This document shows positions 1 to 7,837 of a DNA stretch of 64,000 bases, in pieces. Position numbers and translations under genes: made by a program. Below the pieces are notes generated by a model. The model was not told the DNA's origin, did not search any database, and was given only the letters and a program-made list of their open reading frames with translations. This stretch comes from Flavobacterium crocinum (GTDB taxonomy: Bacteria; Bacteroidota; Bacteroidia; Flavobacteriales; Flavobacteriaceae), in contig NZ_CP029255.1 in NCBI RefSeq assembly GCF_003122385.1, positions 1,674,001 to 1,738,000 on the forward strand, read 5' to 3'. Every line of letters begins with the position of its first letter. Position 1 is the first letter of the stretch.

Positions 1-104
1 TTAGAGAAATTAGATAATTTCTTTAGACAGTTTGAATTTTAAGTTTAGTAATAACTTGAAACATTAAACCTGAAACTTCAAACAAAAAAAACAAAAACAA
101 CACA

Positions 105-1277
105 ATGAATACAGAAGAATTTGGTTTTGAAACACAAGCCATTAGAACACATTTAGAAAAAACGCAATTTCAGGAACATTCAACGCCTTTGTACTTGTCT
201 TCAAGTTTTATATTTGAAGATGCAGAGGATATGAGAGCATCTTTCACAGAAGAAAAAGTTCGTAATATTTACTCTCGTTTCAGCAATCCAAATACAACTG
301 AATTTGTAGATAAAGTTTGTGCAATGGAAGGGGCAGAAGCGGGTTATGCTTTTGCAACCGGAATGGCTGCAATCTACTCTACGTTTGCTGCATTGTTAGA
401 TTCAGGCGATCACATCGTTTCAGCAGGAAGTGTTTTTGGTTCGACACATGCTTTGTTTATGACCTATTTTCCAAAATGGAATATTGAAACAACCTATTTT
501 GATATCAATAAACCAGAAACAATAGAAAGTTTCATTAAGCCAAATACTAAAATTTTATACGCAGAAACACCAACAAATCCTGGTGTTGATGTAATTGATT
601 TGGAGTTGTTAGGTCAAATTGCAAAAAAACACAATCTGATTTTAATAATTGATAACTGTTTTGCAACACCATATATTCAGCAACCTATAAAATATGGAGC
701 ACATATTGTAGTGCATTCAGCAACAAAATTAATAGATGGACAAGGTCGTGTTTTAGGTGGAGTTGCTGTGGGAGAAGCAGAATTGATTCGTAAAATTTAT
801 TTGTTTTCAAGAAATACCGGGCCAGCGATGTCTCCATTTAATGCTTGGGTTTTGTCAAAAAGTTTAGAGACTTTAGCTGTTCGTGTAGATAAACATTGCG
901 AAAATGCTTTAAAAGTGGCTGAATTTTTAGAAAGTCATCCAAACGTTCAAAGTGTGAAATACCCATTCTTGAAATCACATCCAAAATATGAAATCGCTAA
1001 AAAACAAATGCGTTTAGGCGGTAACATTATTGCAATCGAAATTAAAGGTGGTCTTGAAGCAGGAAGAAAATTTTTAGATAAAATTAAATTATGTTCTCTT
1101 TCGGCAAATATTGGTGATGTAAAAACAATTGTTACACATCCGGCTTCTACAACACATAGCAAATTATCTGAAGAAGATCAGTTAGCGGTTGGAATCACGC
1201 AAGGTTTGGTTCGTGTTTCTGTTGGTTTAGAAACTGTAGAAGATGTAATTGCAGATTTAAAACAAGCGCTTTCTTAA
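105..1277 (+). CDS. metZ: O-succinylhomoserine sulfhydrylase (Cys/Met PLP family)
   Basis: This 390-residue cytosolic enzyme of the Cys/Met-metabolism PLP family most likely condenses an activated homoserine with sulfide to give homocysteine. The PLP lysine lies in SATKLIDGQG, at K208. The loop YAETPTNPG and the substrate loop near YSRFSNPN are also present, and the length is normal for the family. The sulfide-using assignment, rather than cystathionine synthase or lyase, rests on the neighbouring sulfate-reduction cluster and on similarity to MetZ, so the acyl donor is an inference. The ATG follows an AAAC-type heptad array and an A-rich leader. A strong hairpin terminator follows the stop. 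Confidence 0.9.
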   Translation: MNTEEFGFETQAIRTHLEKTQFQEHSTPLYLSSSFIFEDAEDMRASFTEEKVRNIYSRFSNPNTTEFVDKVCAMEGAEAGYAFATGMAAIYSTFAALLDSGDHIVSAGSVFGSTHALFMTYFPKWNIETTYFDINKPETIESFIKPNTKILYAETPTNPGVDVIDLELLGQIAKKHNLILIIDNCFATPYIQQPIKYGAHIVVHSATKLIDGQGRVLGGVAVGEAELIRKIYLFSRNTGPAMSPFNAWVLSKSLETLAVRVDKHCENALKVAEFLESHPNVQSVKYPFLKSHPKYEIAKKQMRLGGNIIAIEIKGGLEAGRKFLDKIKLCSLSANIGDVKTIVTHPASTTHSKLSEEDQLAVGITQGLVRVSVGLETVEDVIADLKQALS

Positions 1278-1321
1278 TTTTAGATTGCAGATCTTAGACT
1301 TTAGATTTTCAATTTCTATAT

Positions 1322-1371
1322 AAAGACGATTTTTAATAGTAAGGTTTGCTATTAGGAATCGTCTTTTTTTT
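1322..1371 (+). terminator. Intrinsic terminator after metZ
   Basis: The arms AAAGACGATT (1322-1331) and AATCGTCTTT (1357-1366) pair perfectly. An inner AATAG/CTATT stem extends the hairpin, and a run of T follows. It lies 45 bases after the metZ stop. Confidence 0.85.
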
Positions 1372-1375
1372 ATGA

Positions 1376-1404
1376 TTGCTTTTTATGTAAAAAAGCTATT
1401 TTTG
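1376..1404 (+). promoter_or_regulatory. Flavobacterial-type promoter for the RDD gene
   Basis: TTG at 1376-1378, an 18-base spacer, and TATTTTTG at 1397-1404 match the Bacteroidetes consensus TTG-N17-23-TAnnTTTG. It sits between the metZ terminator and the RDD gene and implies a leader of about 40 bases. Confidence 0.6.
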
Positions 1405-1448
1405 TCAATAGTGAAGTTTATAGATAATAATTAAAAAACTAAATATAC

Positions 1449-1946
1449 TTGAGCGATTCTACTTATGTTCTACACAAGAAGTTATTGACGTCTGATCGTG
1501 ATCGTTTTTTTAACTGCATTATTGATTTTGTTTTTATTTCAGTTTTCATATTTGTTTTTTCATTTTTTGTTGTAATTATTGGCAATGTTTTTCAGTGGAA
1601 TGCTTATGGTGCTTGGGTAGAAATTATGATAAACCTTGGAGTAATAGGAACTTACCTTTCTTTTGCGATAATCTACTACTTGATATTTGAATCTCTTTTT
1701 CCCAGAACTATAGGAAAAATTGTTACTGGAAGTATCGTGGTGAATGAAAATGGAATAAAACCTAATTTTGAAATGGTTTGTCTGAGAACTGTGTGTCGTT
1801 TAATTCCTTTTGATGTGTTTTCTTTTTTAGGAAAATCGGGAAGGTTTTGGCATGATTCCTTATCAAAAACTTATGTTGTCGAGAAAAATGACTTGGAAAA
1901 AGACATGGAAATCTTTTATAATTTAGACGCAACAGGAAGTACATAG
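1449..1946 (+). CDS. RDD family membrane protein
   Basis: This 165-residue integral membrane protein has the RDD layout. An N-terminal segment with an Arg-Asp pair (TSDRDRFFNCIIDFVF) leads into hydrophobic helix 1. A second helix lies near residues 55-80, and then comes the conserved FPRTIGK loop and a polar C-terminal part (WHDSLSKTYVV). The start chosen is TTG, because no ATG lies upstream in frame and the first residues fit the family. RDD proteins have been linked to ion exchange, but the substrate is unknown. Its position beside sulfur genes may be incidental. It has its own promoter. Confidence 0.75.
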   Translation: MSDSTYVLHKKLLTSDRDRFFNCIIDFVFISVFIFVFSFFVVIIGNVFQWNAYGAWVEIMINLGVIGTYLSFAIIYYLIFESLFPRTIGKIVTGSIVVNENGIKPNFEMVCLRTVCRLIPFDVFSFLGKSGRFWHDSLSKTYVVEKNDLEKDMEIFYNLDATGST

Positions 1947-2076
1947 AAGTAATTTGATAGAATTAGTAGAATTTAATTTTATTCTGCTGTGATAGTTCAA
2001 ACAAAAAGCATATTTTTGTTGTTTAATAATTTGTAGATGTTTCATAATCATAACGACTACAATCTAAAACATAAAG

Positions 2077-2487
2077 ATGCTTTCAAAAAAGACAAAATAC
2101 GGAATCAAAGCTTTGACTTATTTAGCCAGACGCGAAAATAATGAACCAGTACAGATTGCCGAAATTGCGAAAAGTGAACACATTTCGATAAAATTTTTAG
2201 AAAGTATTTTACTGCTTTTAAGGAATTCCGGTTTTCTTGGAGCAAAAAAAGGAAAAGGCGGAGGTTACTATCTGATAAAAGACCCGAAAGATATTAGTAT
2301 GGCAAAAGTCTATCGTATTCTGGAAGGTCCAATTGCATTATTGCCATGTGCTAGTCATAATTTCTACGAAAGATGTGATGATTGTGATGACGAAGCAACC
2401 TGTGCAGCTCGTCGATTAATGACTGAAGTTAGGGATAATACACTTAAAATATTAGAAAGTAATTCTTTGGCAGATATTGCTTTTTAG
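2077..2487 (+). CDS. Rrf2 family transcriptional regulator, likely of sulfur genes
   Basis: This 136-residue winged-helix regulator begins MLSKKTKYGIKAL, a standard Rrf2 start. The recognition helix lies around ISIKFLESILLLLRNSGF and the wing is GKGGGYYL. The C-terminal part has four cysteines spaced as in IscR/NsrR-type sensors (CASHNFYERC, CDDEATC), so it may bind an Fe-S cluster. Other Rrf2 members such as CymR sense cysteine status through a partner enzyme. Sitting between metZ and the sulfite exporter/cysH genes, it is the obvious candidate regulator of this cluster, but that is an inference. A TATTTTTG element at 2011-2018 could be its -7 box, although no clear -33 TTG is present. Confidence 0.85.
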   Translation: MLSKKTKYGIKALTYLARRENNEPVQIAEIAKSEHISIKFLESILLLLRNSGFLGAKKGKGGGYYLIKDPKDISMAKVYRILEGPIALLPCASHNFYERCDDCDDEATCAARRLMTEVRDNTLKILESNSLADIAF

Positions 2488-2509
2488 AAATGTTTTAAAT
2501 CAAATAAAA

Positions 2510-2550
2510 AAGACCAATTCATTATTTTTTGAATTGGTCTTTCTGTTTTT
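2510..2550 (+). terminator. Terminator between convergent genes
   Basis: AAGACCAATTC (2510-2520) pairs with GAATTGGTCTT (2531-2541), and there are A-rich and T-rich flanks on both sides. It can therefore serve both the Rrf2 gene and the convergent exporter gene on the minus strand. Confidence 0.8.
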
Positions 2551-2565
2551 ATATGTTTTTGAATA

Positions 2566-3348
2566 CTAAAATACCAATTTATATCCAGCAAGGAAAAGCA
2601 TTACTGCAATGGCATTTCTAAGAAATTGATCTGGCACTTTTCCGCTTAACATACTTCCCATGTAGATTCCAGGAAGTGATCCCATCAATAATTGGCCTAA
2701 TAATCCTAAATCTAAATTTCCCATAGAAGCATGTCCGATTCCGGCAACTAAAGTTAAAGGAACTGCATGAGCAATTTCGGTTCCAACCAATTTTGGGGTT
2801 GGTAATAAAGGATAAAGGAAAAATAAAGTTACTGTTCCTAAAGCTCCGGCACCAATTGAGGTTAGAGTTACGGTTGCTCCTAACAAAATCCCAATTCCGA
2901 TAGTAAGCATGTTTTGAGTGTGACTTTCACTATGAAATTTATCGCCGGCATGTTTCTGTGAAAACTTCATTAATTTCTGTTTGAAGATAATCGCGACAGA
3001 AGTAAATAATAATGCCCAGCCTAAGCTTTGTTTGATAACACGATTTATAGTTTCGATATCTGTTTTAATGCTGTGAAGTATCCATAAAGTAACCAAAGCG
3101 GCGGGAACACTTCCTAATGTAAGCCAACCTGTAATTTTCCAGTTGATGTTGCCTTTTTTATTGTGTACAAAAATTCCTCCGGCTTTAGTAAATGCGGCAT
3201 AAAGTAAATCGGTTCCAACGGCTGTTGTAGGCGGTATATTAAAATATAATAAAATAGGCGTCATCAAAGAACCGCCTCCTACACCAGTTAATCCAACAAT
3301 AAACCCAACTACTAAACCCGCAATGACAAGACCAATCTGAAAATCCAT
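2566..3348 (-). CDS. TauE/SafE family sulfite or sulfonate exporter-like protein
   Basis: This 260-residue multi-pass membrane protein shows the two-fold TauE/SafE repeat. The first half has GFIVGLTGVGGGSLMTP and the second has GAGALGTVTLFFLYP, with about eight hydrophobic segments in all. The family moves sulfite, sulfoacetate and similar anions across the inner membrane. Here it is convergent with the Rrf2 gene and divergent from a second family member, so a role in balancing sulfite during sulfate assimilation is plausible. Direction and substrate cannot be read from the sequence. Confidence 0.85.
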   Translation of the reverse strand: MDFQIGLVIAGLVVGFIVGLTGVGGGSLMTPILLYFNIPPTTAVGTDLLYAAFTKAGGIFVHNKKGNINWKITGWLTLGSVPAALVTLWILHSIKTDIETINRVIKQSLGWALLFTSVAIIFKQKLMKFSQKHAGDKFHSESHTQNMLTIGIGILLGATVTLTSIGAGALGTVTLFFLYPLLPTPKLVGTEIAHAVPLTLVAGIGHASMGNLDLGLLGQLLMGSLPGIYMGSMLSGKVPDQFLRNAIAVMLFLAGYKLVF

Positions 3349-3567
3349 AAAAAAAATTTGGCGCTAAAATAATAACATTTTTATAATTATCCTATAGATT
3401 TGGTAGAGATTAAATGTGTATTTTTACAAATCACAAAATTAGGGTGTGCTGTTAAGATTTTAAGAGGCAGTACATAATTTGTTAAATTAATTTACTAATC
3501 GTTCTTTAAACATCTTTTATGTTGGTTTAGAGTAGAATAGCTGTTGTAAAAAAATAAATATATTGTT

Positions 3568-3596
3568 TTGATATTTCGAAATATGTAGTACATTTG
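3568..3596 (+). promoter_or_regulatory. Promoter of the exporter-cysH-cysD-cysN cluster
   Basis: TTG at 3568-3570, an 18-base spacer, and TACATTTG at 3589-3596 match the flavobacterial consensus. No other start signal is evident in the 313-base gap between the divergent exporter genes. Confidence 0.75.
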
Positions 3597-3606
3597 CAAA
3601 GTAATC

Positions 3607-3628
3607 TACTAAGCCGATAGGGTAATGG
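3607..3628 (+). promoter_or_regulatory. Possible Rrf2-type operator just after the promoter
   Basis: The sequence around CTAAGCCGATAGGGTAAT is an imperfect dyad of the form T.A.CC.AT.GG.T.A. It starts about ten bases after the -7 box, where a bound repressor would block initiation. It loosely resembles CymR-like Rrf2 sites, and an Rrf2 gene lies 1.2 kb away. There is only one copy in the window, so it is a suggestion. Confidence 0.4.
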
Positions 3629-3661
3629 ATTTTTAAGAACAAAAAAACAAATTCTTAAAAC

Positions 3662-4564
3662 ATGGAAAATGAACTTAAGTTAAACAACACAGCGGTAAAG
3701 TCTAATGCTTTATCAAAGGAGAATTTATGGGTTGTGATACCTGTAGTTTTGTTGTTAGGTTTGGTAGCTACACTAATCTATAATCATCATGCAGAGTTTT
3801 CTTGGGATGGTTTAGTACAAGGTTTTGATGAAAATCTTTTAGCGTTCTTTTTAATTGGTGTTTTTGCACAATTAGTAGATGGTGCCTTAGGAATGGGATA
3901 TGGAGCCACTTCAACATCGTTTTTATTAGCGTATGGAGTTCCGCCGGTTGTGAGCAGTACAGCGGTTCACGTTTCAGAAATGTTTACAACGGGAGCGTCG
4001 GCACTTTCGCATCATCGTTTTGGCAACATCAATAAAAAATTGGTAAAGCATTTGTTGATTCCGGGAGTTTTGGGTTCTATAACAGGAGCTTATTTATTGT
4101 CTGATGTAATTGACGGTGATGTCATTAAGCCTTTTATTGCAGTTTACATGATTGTTTTGGCTGCGATTATCATCAAAAAAGCATTGAAGAAAAATGTTGA
4201 GAAAAAGAAAACTAAAAAATTAGGCGTTTTAGCTGTCTTTGGAGGTTTTATGGATTCAGTTGGCGGTGGAGGCTGGGGGCCAATCGTAACTTCAACATTA
4301 TTAGGAAGAGGAAGAAACCCTAAATATACAATTGGTTCTGTTAATGCTGCTGAGTTTGCGATTTCATTTGCAAGTGGTATAACATTTATGCTTTTTGGAG
4401 GTATTCACGGTTGGCAGGTTATTATCGGATTAATTGCCGGAGGAGTTATTGCAGCACCAATTGCAGCATTTTTAGTAACTAGAATTAAAAGAAAACCAAT
4501 GATGATTGCCGTTGGGATTCTAATTATAATATTGAGTTTAAAAACATTATCTAAATTATTGTAA
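3662..4564 (+). CDS. TauE/SafE family sulfite exporter, cys-cluster member
   Basis: This 300-residue membrane protein belongs to the same family as the gene at 2566-3348 but to a distinct subgroup. A cytosolic N-terminal tail of about 20 residues precedes the first helix (WVVIPVVLLLGLVATLIY). The first family repeat includes QLVDGALGMGYGATSTS and the second includes GGFMDSVGGGGWGPIVTS. It lies 26 bases upstream of cysH and shares its promoter, which suggests handling of sulfite or a related oxyanion during assimilation. In some bacteria such genes were proposed to import sulfate. No other sulfate transporter is present here, so import cannot be excluded. Confidence 0.85.
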   Translation: MENELKLNNTAVKSNALSKENLWVVIPVVLLLGLVATLIYNHHAEFSWDGLVQGFDENLLAFFLIGVFAQLVDGALGMGYGATSTSFLLAYGVPPVVSSTAVHVSEMFTTGASALSHHRFGNINKKLVKHLLIPGVLGSITGAYLLSDVIDGDVIKPFIAVYMIVLAAIIIKKALKKNVEKKKTKKLGVLAVFGGFMDSVGGGGWGPIVTSTLLGRGRNPKYTIGSVNAAEFAISFASGITFMLFGGIHGWQVIIGLIAGGVIAAPIAAFLVTRIKRKPMMIAVGILIIILSLKTLSKLL

Positions 4565-4577
4565 AAGATAATTTTAG

Positions 4578-4584
4578 AAAGGAG
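4578..4584 (+). promoter_or_regulatory. Strong Shine-Dalgarno sequence before cysH
   Basis: AAAGGAG lies six bases before the cysH ATG. Nearly every other gene in the window lacks such a site, as is normal for Bacteroidetes, whose ribosomes hide the anti-SD. It is therefore worth noting and supports the start chosen. Confidence 0.6.
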
Positions 4585-4590
4585 AGATTT

Positions 4591-5301
4591 ATGAGTGCGA
4601 GTATTGTACAAGAATTATTAGAGAAAACTGCAGCTCTTTCGCTTGACGAAACCTTAGTTTTTTTAGCAAAAGAATTTCCGGGAAAAGTAACTTTTTCGAC
4701 TTCTTTCGGTCAGGAAGATCAGGTAATTACCGATTTCATTGCAAAAAGTAATACAGATATAAAGGTATTTACTTTAGATACAGGAAGATTATTTCAGGAA
4801 ACGTATGATGTTTTTCACAAAACATTGAAAAAATATAAAAGACCGATTGAGGTTTATTTTCCGGAAGCGGCATCAGTTGAAAAACTATTGCAGGAAAAAG
4901 GTCCTAACAGTTTTTACGATTCGGTAGAAAACAGAAAAGAATGCTGTTTTATTCGAAAAGTTGTTCCATTAAGAAAAGCTTTGGCAGGAAACTCAGTTTG
5001 GATTACGGGATTAAGAGCCGAACAATCAGAAAACAGACACGATTTAAATCTGTTTGAATACGATGGAAACTTCGAAATCATAAAATTCAATCCGTTGTTA
5101 AAATGGACTTTAGAAGAAGTTGAAACGTATTTGTCAGAAAACAATGTTCCACAAAATGCATTGCACAAACAAGGTTTCGTAAGTATTGGATGTGCACCTT
5201 GTACCAGAGCAATTTTCCCAGGCGAAGACATCAGAGCCGGAAGATGGTGGTGGGAATCAAGCCATAAAGAGTGCGGGCTTCACAGTGCGAAAAAAGAATA
5301 A
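4591..5301 (+). CDS. cysH: Phosphoadenylyl/adenylyl-sulfate reductase (APS-type)
   Basis: This 236-residue enzyme reduces activated sulfate to sulfite using thioredoxin or a similar donor. The nucleotide-binding loop is at FSTSFGQEDQV (residues 35-45). The catalytic cysteine is in KECGLH (C228). Two extra pairs, CC (C118, C119) and CAPC (C201, C204), are the 4Fe-4S ligands that mark enzymes accepting APS directly. This fits the lack of an APS kinase (cysC) gene and the absence of a CysC domain on CysN. It follows the exporter gene by 26 bases and has an unusual strong Shine-Dalgarno site. Confidence 0.92.
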   Translation: MSASIVQELLEKTAALSLDETLVFLAKEFPGKVTFSTSFGQEDQVITDFIAKSNTDIKVFTLDTGRLFQETYDVFHKTLKKYKRPIEVYFPEAASVEKLLQEKGPNSFYDSVENRKECCFIRKVVPLRKALAGNSVWITGLRAEQSENRHDLNLFEYDGNFEIIKFNPLLKWTLEEVETYLSENNVPQNALHKQGFVSIGCAPCTRAIFPGEDIRAGRWWWESSHKECGLHSAKKE

Positions 5302-5340
5302 AGAATAAAGAAGCAAGAGCAAAGAAAATAGAATATAGAT
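5295..5340 (+). repeat. Heptad array (AGAATAA type)
   Basis: Six heptads in phase begin at 5295, just inside the cysH stop: AGAATAA, AGAATAA, AGAAGCA, AGAGCAA, AGAAAAT, AGAATAT. See the finding on 5409-5485. Confidence 0.7.
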
Positions 5341-5345
5341 TTAAA

Positions 5346-5390
5346 GTTCCGAAGGAACGATCCATATTGTAGTGCCGGATTTTAATCCGG
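5346..5390 (+). repeat. Two-hairpin dispersed repeat, copy 1
   Basis: GTTCCGAAGGAAC (5346-5358) is followed by a conserved spacer containing CCATATTGTAG and then CCGGATTTTAATCCGG (5375-5390). Further copies lie at 10710, 10785, 11504 and 14610. Confidence 0.8.
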
Positions 5391-5408
5391 GGGAGATTAG
5401 CGAGAATA

Positions 5409-5485
5409 GAATATAGAATATAGAATAAAGAGTGGAGATTTTAGATCAGGCAACTTGAAACCTGAAACTTAAAACTTGAAACTCA
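5409..5485 (+). repeat. Eleven in-phase heptads before cysD
   Basis: From 5409 the heptads are GAATATA, GAATATA, GAATAAA, GAGTGGA, GATTTTA, GATCAGG, CAACTTG, AAACCTG, AAACTTA, AAACTTG, AAACTCA. The period stays exactly 7 while the motif changes from GA(A/T)-type to AAACNTG-type. The array ends 22 bases before the cysD ATG. Confidence 0.75.
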
Positions 5486-5507
5486 CAAAATATCAAACAA
5501 AAAAACA

Positions 5508-6407
5508 ATGAGTTCAGTATTAAAAACAAACGCTTTAGAGAGTGAAGCGATATACATTTTCAGAGAAGTAATTTCACAGTTTGACAAACCGGTTTTGCTT
5601 TTCTCAGGAGGAAAAGATTCTATTACATTGGTGCGTTTAGCGCAAAAAGCATTTTTCCCTGCTAAGATTCCGTTTCCTCTTTTGCACGTTGATACGGGAC
5701 ACAATTTCCCTGAAACAATCGCTTTCAGAGATAAATTAGTAGAAGAATTAGGTTTAGAGTTGATCGTTCGTAATGTTCAGGATGCTATTGATGAAGGAAA
5801 AGTGGTGGAGGAAACTGGAAAATATTCAAGCCGTAACAGCTTACAGACAACAACACTTTTAGATGCCATTGAAGAATTTAAGTTTGATGCTTGTATTGGA
5901 GGCGCACGTCGTGATGAGGAAAAAGCAAGAGCTAAAGAACGTATTTTCTCTGTTCGTGATGATTTCGGACAATGGGACGAAAAAAATCAGAGACCAGAGT
6001 TGTTTGATATATTAAATGGAAAAATTGAAAATGGTCAAAACGTTCGTGTTTTCCCAATTTCAAACTGGACAGAATTAGATGTTTGGAGTTATATCGAGAA
6101 AGAAAAAATCGAGATTCCGTCAATCTATTTCTCACATAAAAGAAAAGTTTTTTTGAGAGACGGTTTAATCTGGTCACATTCTCCTTTTGTGTACCAAGAA
6201 GAAGACGAACAAATCGAAGAAAGAATTGTTCGCTTCAGAACCGTTGGAGATATGAGCTGTACAGCAGCTGTTGAATCTTATGCAGCAACAATCGAAGAAG
6301 TAGTTGGAGAAATTAGATCATCAACCATTTCTGAAAGAGGAGCCAGAATCGATGATAAACGTTCTGAAGCTGCAATGGAGAAAAGAAAACAACAGGGATA
6401 CTTTTAA
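5508..6407 (+). CDS. cysD: Sulfate adenylyltransferase subunit 2
   Basis: This is the catalytic subunit of ATP sulfurylase, which makes APS from sulfate and ATP with CysN. It has 299 residues, close to the usual 302. The PP-loop SGGKDS is at residues 33-38, followed by LLHVDTGHNFPET and the family signature GGARRDEEKARAKERIFS. The C-terminal GDMSCTAAV and the R-G-A-RIDDKR tail are typical. The ATG lies after a long heptad array. CysN follows after 103 bases of AT-rich repeat with no terminator, so the two are probably co-transcribed. Confidence 0.95.
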   Translation: MSSVLKTNALESEAIYIFREVISQFDKPVLLFSGGKDSITLVRLAQKAFFPAKIPFPLLHVDTGHNFPETIAFRDKLVEELGLELIVRNVQDAIDEGKVVEETGKYSSRNSLQTTTLLDAIEEFKFDACIGGARRDEEKARAKERIFSVRDDFGQWDEKNQRPELFDILNGKIENGQNVRVFPISNWTELDVWSYIEKEKIEIPSIYFSHKRKVFLRDGLIWSHSPFVYQEEDEQIEERIVRFRTVGDMSCTAAVESYAATIEEVVGEIRSSTISERGARIDDKRSEAAMEKRKQQGYF

Positions 6408-6410
6408 AGA

Positions 6411-6508
6411 TTGTATAATGTATGAAAGTATATTGTAAAACTGTTTTACGATATACATTTTATAAAAATACAATATACATTTTACAATAATTACAATATA
6501 CAATTTAA
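6411..6508 (+). repeat. AT-rich heptad-like array between cysD and cysN
   Basis: Units such as AATACAA, TATACAT and TTTACAA recur with a period near 7 across the whole gap and stop two bases before the cysN ATG. The array is less regular than the others. Confidence 0.5.
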
Positions 6509-6510
6509 GA

Positions 6511-7755
6511 ATGGACGTTTTAAAAATAGCAACAGCAGGAAGTGTAGATGACGGAAAAAGTACTTTGATCGGGAGATTATTGTACGATACAAAATCGTTG
6601 ACGACTGATAAAATAGAAGCAATCGAAAAAAGCAGTAAGCAAAAAGGATACGATTATCTTGATTTTTCTTTGGCAACTGACGGTTTAGTGGCAGAAAGAG
6701 AACAAGGAATCACGATTGATGTTGCGCACATTTATTTTTCGACTGCAAAGAAAAGTTACATTATCGCCGATACTCCAGGGCACGTAGAATATACAAGAAA
6801 CATGGTTACAGGAGCTTCGACTTCTCAGGTTTCTATCATTTTGATTGATGCCAGAAAAGGAGTAATTGAGCAAACATACCGTCATTTTTTTATCAATAAT
6901 TTATTGAGAGTAAAAGAGGTAATTGTTGCGATTAATAAAATGGATTTAGTTGATTATTCGGAAGAAGTTTTCAATAAAATCAAAGCCGATTTTCAGGCAT
7001 TAAATGCAAAAAGTACATTCAAAGAGCAAAACGTAAGCTATATTCCGTTAAGTGCAATCAACGGCGGAAACGTTGTGGACAAATCAGAGAATATGCCTTG
7101 GTATGAAGGACAAACGGTTTTAGAGCATTTAGAAGGATTGCATTCTCATGATGTTTTTGAAGCTGGAAAAGCACGTTTCCCGGTTCAGACAGTTATTCGT
7201 CCAAAAACAGAAGAATACCACGATTTTAGAGGTTACGCAGGAAAATTATATGGTAACTCAATTAAAGTTGGAGATGCCGTAACAGTTCTTCCTTCTTTAA
7301 CAGAATCAAAAGTATCTAAAATTCACTTTTTCGATAAAACATTTGACGAAGCTGTTGCAGGTTCTTCAATTACAATCGAATTAGAAAATGATATCAATGT
7401 TACAAGAGGCGATATGATTGTGAAATCAGATGAACTTCCAAAAATTGAAAAGGACATCACGACTACAGTTTGCTGGATGGACAGTAAAAAACTGGTTCCG
7501 GGAACTAAATATTTGGTACAACACAATACAAACAGAGTTTTAGCAAAAGTAGAAAGCATTAAAAATACAATTGCAACAGATTACTCGGGAACGACAGAAG
7601 CTTCACAATTAGCAATTAACGAAATTGGAGAAGTAACGATCAAATTAAGCAAACCGTTATATTTTGATTCATACAACGAAAACAAATCAAACGGAGCTTT
7701 CATCTTAATTGATACAGCAACTAACACAACAGCAGGAGTAGGATTCATTCGCTAG
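6511..7755 (+). CDS. cysN: Sulfate adenylyltransferase subunit 1 (GTPase)
   Basis: This is the GTPase subunit that drives APS synthesis with CysD. G1 is GSVDDGKST (residues 10-18), G3 is DTPGH (87-91) and G4 is NKMD (142-145), followed by EF-Tu-like domains 2 and 3. At 414 residues it is shorter than the E. coli protein (475) and carries no APS-kinase domain. That fits an APS-reducing pathway. It lies between cysD and the sulfite reductase gene on the same strand. Confidence 0.95.
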   Translation: MDVLKIATAGSVDDGKSTLIGRLLYDTKSLTTDKIEAIEKSSKQKGYDYLDFSLATDGLVAEREQGITIDVAHIYFSTAKKSYIIADTPGHVEYTRNMVTGASTSQVSIILIDARKGVIEQTYRHFFINNLLRVKEVIVAINKMDLVDYSEEVFNKIKADFQALNAKSTFKEQNVSYIPLSAINGGNVVDKSENMPWYEGQTVLEHLEGLHSHDVFEAGKARFPVQTVIRPKTEEYHDFRGYAGKLYGNSIKVGDAVTVLPSLTESKVSKIHFFDKTFDEAVAGSSITIELENDINVTRGDMIVKSDELPKIEKDITTTVCWMDSKKLVPGTKYLVQHNTNRVLAKVESIKNTIATDYSGTTEASQLAINEIGEVTIKLSKPLYFDSYNENKSNGAFILIDTATNTTAGVGFIR

Positions 7756-7830
7756 TTGATAGTTGATGGTTTTTGGTTGATAGATATTCTGCCAGCAAAC
7801 CAACAACCAGCAACTGACAACCAACAACTA
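7754..7830 (+). repeat. Eleven in-phase heptads between cysN and sulfite reductase
   Basis: From 7754, AGTTGAT, AGTTGAT, GGTTTTT, GGTTGAT, AGATATT, CTGCCAG, CAAACCA, ACAACCA, GCAACTG, ACAACCA, ACAACTA follow in one phase, ending seven bases before the next ATG. The two halves are roughly complementary (GGTTGAT against ACAACCA), so the RNA could fold. Confidence 0.75.
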
Positions 7831-7837
7831 AAGAGAA

